DNA of 10,626 nucleotides from JBOFDK01 sp051646925 (GTDB lineage: Bacteria; Bacillota; Clostridia; Lachnospirales; Cellulosilyticaceae): contig JBOFDK010000054.1 of NCBI GenBank assembly GCA_051646925.1, forward strand, positions 1 to 10,626. The letters are read 5' to 3'. Under the pieces are notes generated by a model that saw only the letters and a list, made by a program, of their open reading frames with translations, was not told where the DNA came from and searched no databases. Of this stretch, positions 1-5,452 are shown one piece after another. Within the stretch, counting starts at the first letter, position 1. The number at the start of each line of letters is the position of its first letter. The position numbers and the translations under genes were made by a program.

Positions 1-126
1 TATTAGATTATAGATATTAGATTATAGATATTAGATTATAGATATTAGATTATAGATATTAGATTATAGATATTAGATTATAGATATTATATTAGAGACA
101 TTATATTATAAACATTATATTAAGGA
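1..126. repeat. 14-bp tandem repeat array upstream of murI
   Basis: Six perfect head-to-tail copies of TATTAGATTATAGA fill positions 1-84. Three diverged units of the same 14-base period follow (85-98, 99-112, 113-126), the last merging into the ribosome binding site of murI. The array reaches the left edge, so more copies may lie outside. Each unit is itself two similar 7-mers (TATTAGA and TTATAGA). The perfect units contain no C on the plus strand. The unit is not palindromic, has in-frame stops and is not a multiple of three, so it is not coding. There are no unique spacers, which rules out CRISPR. It occupies the place where a murI promoter or leader would be; any regulatory role is inference. 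Confidence 0.93.
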
Positions 127-135
127 GAGATAATA

Positions 136-918
136 ATGAGAATAGGAGTATTTGATTCGGGGATAGGGGGTATAACTGTTTTAAATAATCTGCTAAAAGT
201 TTTACCGTATGAAGATTATATATATTATGCAGATACAGATAATGTACCATATGGCCCAAAGTCAAAAGAAGAAGTACGAGGTTATATATTTGCAGCGGTT
301 GATTTTTTGGTGAATCAAAATGTTCAAGCTATAGTTATTGCATGTAATACAGCTACTAGTATAGCTATTGAAGATTTAAGAAATATGTATAATATACCTA
401 TAATAGGTATGGAGCCAGCAGTTAAGCTTGCGGTAGAACAAACAACTGATGTTGATAAAAGAGTACTTGTTACGGCAACTGAACTTACGTTAAAAGAAAA
501 CAAATTACATAAGCTTATTGAAAAGGTAGATAAGAGACATTGCGTAGATTTACTAGCACTACCAGAACTTGTTAATTATGCAGAAAAGGGTATATTTGCA
601 GAAAATATTGTAATGTCATATATTATGGAACAGTTAAAACCATATGAATTGAAGAACTATGAAACTATAGTATTAGGGTGCACACATTTTTCATATTATC
701 GAAATATTTTTCAAACAATAACTTCAGATTACACTATGATAGTAGATGGAAATGAAGGAACTGCAAAACATTTAAAAGAAGTGCTTAGTAAGTATGGTCA
801 AATAAATACAGGAAAAAAGGAAATGACATTTTATCACTCAGGAAAATTGGTGAATGATAGACAAAAACTTGTTTTTTATCGTGAACTACTTGAGCGTTTA
901 AAAAAAATCACAGGTTAA
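136..918 (+). CDS. murI: Glutamate racemase MurI
   Basis: Cofactor-independent racemase that converts L-glutamate to D-glutamate in the cytoplasm for the peptidoglycan stem peptide. The 260 residues match the usual family length. The N-terminal FDSGIGG motif gives Asp7 and Ser8, and NVPYG lies at 36-40. The two catalytic cysteines are both present: Cys70 in ACNTAT and Cys182 in LGCTHF. GMEPAVK at 91-97 and a C-terminal FYHSG are also family-typical. The ATG is supported by TAAGGAG about eight bases upstream, directly after the tandem repeat array. The gene appears monocistronic: a hairpin terminator overlaps its stop codon and the next gene is on the other strand. A hydantoin or aspartate racemase is less likely given the full set of MurI motifs. 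Confidence 0.96.
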   Translation: MRIGVFDSGIGGITVLNNLLKVLPYEDYIYYADTDNVPYGPKSKEEVRGYIFAAVDFLVNQNVQAIVIACNTATSIAIEDLRNMYNIPIIGMEPAVKLAVEQTTDVDKRVLVTATELTLKENKLHKLIEKVDKRHCVDLLALPELVNYAEKGIFAENIVMSYIMEQLKPYELKNYETIVLGCTHFSYYRNIFQTITSDYTMIVDGNEGTAKHLKEVLSKYGQINTGKKEMTFYHSGKLVNDRQKLVFYRELLERLKKITG

Positions 919-934
919 AAACTTGTGATTTTTT
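902..934. terminator. Bidirectional intrinsic terminator overlapping murI stop
   Basis: Bases 902-916 pair with 920-934 (15 bp including one G-U pair in the plus-strand RNA) around an AAA loop at 917-919. The stem is A-rich on the left and T-rich on the right, so both strands give a hairpin with a U tract: T931-T934 on plus and seven T on minus. The murI stop codon (916-918) lies at the stem-loop junction. The minus-strand reductase gene ends at 963, so the same hairpin can terminate the converging operon. Confidence 0.85.
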
Positions 935-962
935 AATGTTTAATTATTGTAAATGTAAAGTA

Positions 963-1706
963 TTAATATAAGCCGCCATCTAGGGATAGAACTTGCCCAG
1001 TCATATAGCTACTCATAGGACTTGCTAAGTATAAACAAGTGGTAGCGACTTCTTCAGGTGTTCCAGTACGACAAAGTGGCACATCTTCTAAAAAACATTC
1101 TTTTTCAGTTTCGCTAAAGTGGGCATTCATAGATGTATCAATCCAACCACAAGCGATAGAATTAACTCTAATAGAAGATGGTGCTAATTCTTTGCTAAGA
1201 GAGCGGGTTAGACCGTCTAATGCACTTTTGCTTGTTGAATATGCTACTTCGCATGAAGCGCCGTATTGGCCCCAAATAGATGATATATTAATAATAATGC
1301 CTGATTGTTTTGAAATCATATGAGGGACAGCTAGGTAGCTACAGTTATATGCACTATAAAGGTTAGTTGATATAACCCTATGCCATATGTCAGGTGTAGT
1401 ATCTGTGAATAAACCAACATGGCTAATCCCAGCGTTATTAACAACGATAGTTGGATATTGATTATATTTATTAAATATTGCTTCAAACATTTGTTTGCAA
1501 ATATTATAATCAGACATATCACCTAAAAAATAGAAGCAATTATATCCTTTTGATTGAAAATCATCAAATGTTTGCTGTAATGTAGATAAATCATGAGCAG
1601 CGTTTAAAATAACAGTTGCGCCATGTTTACAAAAAGCTTCGGCGATAGAGCGGCCTATTCCGCGAGATGAGCCAGTTACTAAAACGTAATTATTTGAAAA
1701 GTTCAT
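963..1706 (-). CDS. SDR-family reductase, probable YmfI-type EF-P 5-aminopentanone reductase
   Basis: Classical short-chain dehydrogenase/reductase of 247 residues with a Rossmann fold. The NAD(P)-binding motif TGSSRGIG is at 11-18 and NNAG at 90-93. The catalytic set is complete: Asn115, Ser143, Tyr156 and Lys160 (YSTSK). The stretch around Ser143, with SSIWGQYGASCEV, and the later CGWIDTSMN resemble the YmfI branch rather than FabG. In Bacillus subtilis YmfI reduces the 5-aminopentanone group on elongation factor P to 5-aminopentanol. That assignment is from memory of family signatures; a generic FabG-like 3-oxoacyl reductase is the alternative. The gene follows nfo with one base between stop and start. 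Its ribosome binding site AGAGGA lies inside the last codons of nfo, so the two are co-transcribed and probably translationally coupled. Its 3' end faces the bidirectional terminator. Confidence 0.85.
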   Translation of the reverse strand: MNFSNNYVLVTGSSRGIGRSIAEAFCKHGATVILNAAHDLSTLQQTFDDFQSKGYNCFYFLGDMSDYNICKQMFEAIFNKYNQYPTIVVNNAGISHVGLFTDTTPDIWHRVISTNLYSAYNCSYLAVPHMISKQSGIIINISSIWGQYGASCEVAYSTSKSALDGLTRSLSKELAPSSIRVNSIACGWIDTSMNAHFSETEKECFLEDVPLCRTGTPEEVATTCLYLASPMSSYMTGQVLSLDGGLY

Positions 1707-1707
1707 A

Positions 1708-2565
1708 TTAAATTCCTCTTAAAAAGGCAATTTCTTCTTTATATAAGTTTACAGTAGGGCTTATCCATGGTGTTTCCAAAATAATCGGTTTATTTTGAGC
1801 AACAGGATGATGAACAAGTTTATAAAGAGCGTCACGCCCTATATGGTCAATGCCTTTAGGGTTTGTATCATCAGCACCTAAGTTAGCATGTCTATCTTTT
1901 TTTGCGCCTAGAGGATTTAAAGAGCCGTTTATATGAAAAAGCTTTAGTTTATCAAGGCCAATAATTGTATCAAATGATTGAAATACATTTTCTAGGTTAT
2001 TTACTATATCATAACCACCGTCATGAGCATGACAAGTATCAAAACATACACCTATTTTATGATTTAACTTAACACCATCTATAATTGCGCGAAGTTCTTC
2101 AAAGTTACGACCTATTTCAGAACCTTTGCCAGACATTAGTTCAAGACATATAGTTGGAGCAGTATCTTCGGTAAGTACAGTATTTAGTGCATCTATAATA
2201 CGTTGTAAACCATATTCAAGAGTTTCAGTAGTAAAACAACCAGGGTGTAAAACTAAATAATTTGAGCCCATTGCAGTTGTACGATCAATTTCTAGAGCTA
2301 AAAAATCTTTTGCAAGTTTATATGTGTCTTCTTTACAAGATGCTAGATTTATAATGTATGGAGCATGAACGACAAAATCACTTAAACCGTTAGCTGCCAT
2401 AAATTCATGACCTTCAGCGATTTTCAGTTTTTCAAGAGGCGAACGTCTTGTGTTTTGAGGAGCGCCAGTATAAACCATAAAAGTATCTGAGTCATAAGAT
2501 TTTGCTTCTTGAGCAGCACCTAAAAGACCTTTAGCAATAGAGACATGAGAACCTAATTTTATCAT
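1708..2565 (-). CDS. nfo: Endonuclease IV (AP endonuclease)
   Basis: Apurinic/apyrimidinic endonuclease of base-excision repair that cuts 5' of abasic sites using a trinuclear zinc centre in a TIM barrel. The length is 285 residues from the chosen start, normal for the family. Visible motifs are GSHVSI at 5-10, YTGAPQNTRR at 32-41, HAPY, LHPGC, CFDTCHAHDGGYD and KDRHANLG. The nine expected metal ligands are present: His67, His107, Glu142, Asp176, His179, His211, Asp224, His226 and Glu264. A start ten codons upstream (2595) is possible, but it has no ribosome binding site. The Met at 2565 has GAAAGGA eight bases before it and begins exactly at the conserved MIKLGSHVSI. It is the first gene of a two-gene minus-strand operon. 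The loop after KDRHANLG (about 231-240) looks longer than in short Nfo proteins. Confidence 0.96.
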   Translation of the reverse strand: MIKLGSHVSIAKGLLGAAQEAKSYDSDTFMVYTGAPQNTRRSPLEKLKIAEGHEFMAANGLSDFVVHAPYIINLASCKEDTYKLAKDFLALEIDRTTAMGSNYLVLHPGCFTTETLEYGLQRIIDALNTVLTEDTAPTICLELMSGKGSEIGRNFEELRAIIDGVKLNHKIGVCFDTCHAHDGGYDIVNNLENVFQSFDTIIGLDKLKLFHINGSLNPLGAKKDRHANLGADDTNPKGIDHIGRDALYKLVHHPVAQNKPIILETPWISPTVNLYKEEIAFLRGI

Positions 2566-2573
2566 AGTAGTAA

Positions 2574-2580
2574 TCCTTTC
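2574..2580 (-). promoter_or_regulatory. Ribosome binding site deciding the nfo start
   Basis: GAAAGGA on the minus strand, eight bases before the ATG at 2565. No comparable site precedes the upstream in-frame ATG at 2595, so this site selects the shorter protein. Confidence 0.75.
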
Positions 2581-2617
2581 AGTAATGGCTAACATATTTA
2601 CATAAAATTAATGAAGT

Positions 2618-2623
2618 AGTATA
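2618..2623 (-). promoter_or_regulatory. Possible -10 box of the nfo operon
   Basis: TATACT on the minus strand, about 53 bases before the nfo ATG, a sensible leader length. No good -35 hexamer sits 16-18 bases upstream, so this is a weak call resting on one hexamer in AT-rich DNA. Confidence 0.28.
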
Positions 2624-2644
2624 ATCAAAAAATATAAATACTCT

Positions 2645-2673
2645 TTGTAAGTATCACCTAATATTATTATACA
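2645..2673 (+). promoter_or_regulatory. Possible promoter of lcp1
   Basis: TTGTAA (2645-2650) and TATACA (2668-2673) are separated by 17 bases, about 40 bases before the lcp1 ATG. The -10 match is partial, and overlapping alternatives exist (TATTAT at 2665, TACAAT at 2670). It lies in the divergent region shared with nfo. Confidence 0.3.
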
Positions 2674-2712
2674 ATACATTACGGCATATTAAAATGTCGA
2701 GGGGGGAAGTTC

Positions 2713-3717
2713 ATGAGGCAAAGTACGAAAACATTGTTGAAAATTTTTGGAATATCAGTGGGGATTACACTATCTGTGTTTTTGTTATTAGGAACAGTAG
2801 GTGTTATTGCATACAATACACTTATATACCAACCTGATACAACTGTAGCAGATGAAAAGACAAATGAAAAAACTGATGAAGAAGATGAAATTATAGATAA
2901 TGATCATATAAATACAGTATTAGATGAACGAATAAATAAAACAGTGGCTATTTTTGGAGTTGATGCTAGTGAACGTTTAACAGATGTTATTTTTGTCGTT
3001 AATTTTAATAGTGATAAAAATGAAATGAATGTAATATCAGTACCAAGAGATACAAAAGTCAACTGGACAGATGAACAAAGAGCAGTAGCAGGAAGACAAA
3101 CGAGTTGGATAAATGTAAGTAAACTGAATGAAATGACATCATATGGTGGTATGGAAAATATTCGTTCATTAACAATTGACCAATTGGAGCGTATTTTGGG
3201 ACTTCGTATTGATAATTATGCAATTATAAATTTAGATGCTTTTAAAAAGATTGTAGATGCAGTTGGTGGTGTTGATATTGATGTGCCACAAAGAATGTAT
3301 AAAGTAGATGTTAGCGGAGGTTTATATATCGACCTATATCCTGGTATGCAACATTTAGATGGTAACAAAGCTGAGCAATTTGTAAGATATAGAAATTATA
3401 CAACAGGCGATTTAGCAAGAATTGAGGCGCAGCAACAGTTTTTGGCTGCATTTGCAAAACAGGTTTTATCACCACAGATTATTACAAAAATACCTGCAAT
3501 AATATCAACACTTTTCACATCAATAAAAACAGATGTTAAACTAACAGAAATTATAGAGTACTATCCATATATTGAAAAGTTACCAACAACTAAAGTGAAT
3601 TATTATATGGCGCAAGGTACAGATGGTCGTGAAAATGGCATATCATATTTTTTCCTAGATAAAGAAGAAACATTAAAAATGGTAGATGATATTTTTTATA
3701 GTACGATAGAAGAATAG
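2713..3717 (+). CDS. LytR-CpsA-Psr (LCP) family protein, short form
   Basis: Membrane-anchored transferase family that moves lipid-pyrophosphate-linked wall polymers (teichoic acids, capsule or secondary polymers) onto peptidoglycan on the outer face of the membrane. It has 334 residues. A short cytoplasmic tail is followed by one membrane helix at about 11-35 and an acidic linker at about 42-66. The LCP domain follows, from about 75 to 290. Family residues seen are Arg88 and Asp91 in ERLTD, Arg112 and Asp113 in VPRDT, Arg225 and Arg227 in VRYR, Asp233, Arg236 and the paired Gln240/241. There is no LytR_C domain; the protein stops soon after the LCP fold. The gene is transcribed divergently from nfo, followed by a strong terminator, and is a paralogue of the next gene. 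The ribosome binding site contains a run of six G. The polymer substrate cannot be told from sequence. Confidence 0.93.
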   Translation: MRQSTKTLLKIFGISVGITLSVFLLLGTVGVIAYNTLIYQPDTTVADEKTNEKTDEEDEIIDNDHINTVLDERINKTVAIFGVDASERLTDVIFVVNFNSDKNEMNVISVPRDTKVNWTDEQRAVAGRQTSWINVSKLNEMTSYGGMENIRSLTIDQLERILGLRIDNYAIINLDAFKKIVDAVGGVDIDVPQRMYKVDVSGGLYIDLYPGMQHLDGNKAEQFVRYRNYTTGDLARIEAQQQFLAAFAKQVLSPQIITKIPAIISTLFTSIKTDVKLTEIIEYYPYIEKLPTTKVNYYMAQGTDGRENGISYFFLDKEETLKMVDDIFYSTIEE

Positions 3718-3775
3718 CCAATGTGTGGTATTTTTGATAAATAGAATATTCACAACCAATAAGAATAATAATAAT

Positions 3776-3817
3776 AAAAAGATACCTAGTTATAGAATAA
3801 TGAACAGGTATCTTTTT
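3776..3817 (+). terminator. Intrinsic terminator after lcp1
   Basis: AAAAAGATACCT (3776-3787) is exactly complementary to AGGTATCTTTTT (3806-3817), giving a 12-bp stem with an 18-base loop and a run of T at the 3' side. It lies 58 bases after the lcp1 stop and separates lcp1 from lcp2. The A-rich left arm would also serve the opposite strand, but no minus-strand gene ends here. Confidence 0.88.
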
Positions 3818-3865
3818 ATTGTATTTTGTTGGAAATATGTTATCATATAAAAGTATAAAATAGGG

Positions 3866-3895
3866 GACAAAAATTGACAAAAAGTGTCTTATAAT
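3866..3895 (+). promoter_or_regulatory. Direct repeat and -10-like box upstream of lcp2
   Basis: Two adjacent 10-base copies, GACAAAAATT (3866-3875) and GACAAAAAGT (3876-3885), match at nine of ten positions and are spaced one helical turn apart. TATAAT follows at 3890-3895, 45 bases before the lcp2 ATG. The second copy also forms a small inverted repeat, GACA...TGTC (3876-3888). TTGACA occurs at 3874-3879, but only ten bases separate it from TATAAT, so the two do not form a normal sigma-A promoter. An operator over the promoter region is plausible but unproven. Confidence 0.4.
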
Positions 3896-3926
3896 TTGGG
3901 AAGAACACTATATTATGACAATATTT

Positions 3927-3936
3927 AAGAGGTGAT
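3927..3936 (+). promoter_or_regulatory. Ribosome binding site deciding the lcp2 start
   Basis: AAGAGGTGAT closely matches the 16S anti-Shine-Dalgarno complement and ends four bases before the ATG at 3941. An in-frame GTG at 3932 lies inside this site and so is not the start. Confidence 0.85.
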
Positions 3937-3940
3937 CCAA

Positions 3941-5242
3941 ATGAGTAAAAAGCAACCAAAGAATAAGAAAAAAGGAAAGAAATCTTTGATGAAAACATTT
4001 TTCAAAGCTTCTTTCATAACATTTCTTGTGTGCTTCGTTATCGTAGGTGGACTTGCTATGGCCTATGAGTTTTTAGTATATGACGGAACAGGGAAAAACA
4101 ATTCAAGCGGCATTGGAGGGAATAAGAAAGAGCCGATAGATGTAAATGATATAAACGCAGTTAATCAAACGTTGGCAGTGTTTGGGACAGATATTGATGG
4201 ATATAGAACAGATGTTATTTTTTTGGTGAATTTTAATAACCAAACTAATAAAGTTAAAGTAATTTCTATCCCAAGAGATACAAGAGTAGAGTGGAGTAGT
4301 CAACAAAAAGATTTACTTAGAGAGTTAAAAGGTACTACAAGGAATGTTAGTAAACTTAATGAGATGACTGCATATGCGGGGATAGACCAGATTAGAAATT
4401 TTACAATTAAACATATAGAAACATTATTAGGTATTGAAGTTGATAACTATGTTATTATTTCTCTAGAAGCATTTAAAAAAATTGTAGATGCAATAGATGG
4501 TGTTGAAGTTAACGTACCTATGGATATGTATTACCAAGATAAAAGCCAAGGACTTTATATTAACTTAAAGGCAGGTCAACAAAAATTAAATGGTGAGCAA
4601 GCAGAGATGCTTGTGCGTTATAGAAAAGGATATACAAATGGAGATGAGGGGCGTATTGCAACTCAGCAAATTTTCCTAGAAGCATTTGCAAAGAAAGTTT
4701 TAAGTCCACAAATTATTACAAAAATGCCACAGATTATAACTGTTTTATTTAATTCAATTACAACAGATGTACAACTAAATGAAGTGTTACCATACTACAA
4801 AAATCTTAAAGGATTTGATTTATCGAATTTAGAATTTTATATCATTCCAGGTGAAGCAAATTATATGAGTAATGCGTGGTACTATGAGCCAAATAAAGCC
4901 GAGTTACAAAGTTTTAGTAATAGCATTTTTTATGAGCATTTAATGCCATCAGAAGAAGAATTGAATTCTGGTGCAATTGAAATAGATTATAATGTTGCAA
5001 TTGAAGTATTAAATGGAGGGGAGAAAAAAGGTGCAGCGGCAGCGGCAAAAGAAATGATTGAACAAGATGGATATAGTGTCCAAAAGATTGGAAACTATGG
5101 AGAAGAGTATGTTGAAAAAACAAAAATCATAGTAAAAAACAAAGCAAAAGGTATGCAGTTTAAAAAATATTATCCACAAGCGGAAATAATAGAAGATAAA
5201 ACTATTTCAGCAGATGTTCAGATTATAATAGGAAGTAATTAA
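3941..5242 (+). CDS. LytR-CpsA-Psr (LCP) family protein with C-terminal LytR_C domain
   Basis: Second LCP transferase, 433 residues from the ATG at 3941. A lysine-rich cytoplasmic tail (2-18) is followed by a membrane helix at about 20-45 and a short linker. The LCP domain runs from about 75 to 305. Conserved residues seen are Arg89, Asp91, Arg112 and Asp113 (IPRDT), Arg226 and Arg228 (VRYR), Asp235, Arg238 and Gln242/243. After an acidic linker (about 335-348), residues 350-432 match the LytR_C fold, with IEVLNGG, an alanine-rich helix and a closing IIIGSN. The function of that domain is not settled. It is clearly a paralogue of lcp1: both share KLNEMT, AFKKIVDA and VLSPQIITK segments at corresponding places. 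It has its own upstream region and no strong terminator after it, so some read-through into the glycosidase gene is possible. It is expected to attach a wall polymer to peptidoglycan. Confidence 0.94.
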   Translation: MSKKQPKNKKKGKKSLMKTFFKASFITFLVCFVIVGGLAMAYEFLVYDGTGKNNSSGIGGNKKEPIDVNDINAVNQTLAVFGTDIDGYRTDVIFLVNFNNQTNKVKVISIPRDTRVEWSSQQKDLLRELKGTTRNVSKLNEMTAYAGIDQIRNFTIKHIETLLGIEVDNYVIISLEAFKKIVDAIDGVEVNVPMDMYYQDKSQGLYINLKAGQQKLNGEQAEMLVRYRKGYTNGDEGRIATQQIFLEAFAKKVLSPQIITKMPQIITVLFNSITTDVQLNEVLPYYKNLKGFDLSNLEFYIIPGEANYMSNAWYYEPNKAELQSFSNSIFYEHLMPSEEELNSGAIEIDYNVAIEVLNGGEKKGAAAAAKEMIEQDGYSVQKIGNYGEEYVEKTKIIVKNKAKGMQFKKYYPQAEIIEDKTISADVQIIIGSN

Positions 5243-5247
5243 AAATA

Positions 5248-5314
5248 AGAAATAATCTAAATCATAAATAGAGAATAAGCTAAAGCATAATTAGAAAATA
5301 ATTTAACTAGAAAC
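5248..5314. repeat. Degenerate 22-23-bp tandem repeat in the lcp2-glycosidase spacer
   Basis: Three diverged head-to-tail units begin with AGA(A/G)AATAA-like sequence: 5248-5269, 5270-5292 and 5293-5314. The first two are the most alike (AATAATCTAAATCATAA against AATAAGCTAAAGCATAA). They start six bases after the lcp2 stop codon. No coding potential and no known element is recognised; AT-rich composition makes the third unit uncertain. Confidence 0.45.
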
Positions 5315-5317
5315 AAA

Positions 5318-5343
5318 AAATAATTAAAATAATTTAATTATTT
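5318..5343. terminator. AT-only hairpin, possible weak terminator of lcp2
   Basis: AAATAATTAAA (5318-5328) pairs perfectly with TTTAATTATTT (5333-5343) around ATAA. The 11-bp stem contains no G or C, and no clean T tract follows, so termination would be weak. It may simply be AT-rich spacer. Confidence 0.3.
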
Positions 5344-5391
5344 ATAATTAATGAATTAAATTCTAAGTGTGTGCATAGAAAGTATAAGAGA

Positions 5392-5412
5392 GTCTTTAAA
5401 TATATAAAAGAC
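5392..5412. promoter_or_regulatory. Inverted repeat upstream of the glycosidase gene
   Basis: GTCTTT (5392-5397) and AAAGAC (5407-5412) form a 6-bp inverted repeat with a 9-base AT loop that contains a TATAAA hexamer (5403-5408), 44 bases before the ATG. It could be an operator over a -10 box. No convincing -35 is visible. The rest of the spacer up to the ribosome binding site holds nothing I recognise. Confidence 0.25.
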
Positions 5413-5442
5413 AATATTAATTAGGGTTAACAATTAGTTAGT

Positions 5443-5447
5443 GGAGG
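5443..5447 (+). promoter_or_regulatory. Ribosome binding site deciding the glycosidase start
   Basis: GGAGG lies five bases before the ATG at 5453. An in-frame GTG at 5441 overlaps this site and cannot use it. The ATG also begins a good signal peptide, MKKKLIKF. Confidence 0.85.
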
Positions 5448-5452
5448 AGTAC

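Noticed and set aside
1..84. CRISPR array
   Set aside because: The 14-bp units are directly contiguous with no unique spacers and are far shorter than CRISPR repeats.
1039..1323. Plus-strand 94-residue open frame
   Set aside because: It is entirely antisense to the reductase, which has a full set of SDR motifs.
3590..3880. Minus-strand 96-residue open frame between the lcp genes
   Set aside because: It crosses the lcp1 3' end and its terminator hairpin and has low-complexity Ile/Tyr content; no family is recognisable.
3874..3895. TTGACA followed by TATAAT as a sigma-A promoter for lcp2
   Set aside because: Only ten bases separate the two hexamers; a working promoter needs about 16-18. Reported instead as a possible operator region with a -10-like box.
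3932..3940. GTG start for lcp2 giving three more residues
   Set aside because: The GTG lies inside the Shine-Dalgarno sequence that serves the ATG at 3941.
5441..5452. GTG start for the glycosidase giving four more residues
   Set aside because: It overlaps the GGAGG site and would put acidic residues before the MKKK signal peptide start.
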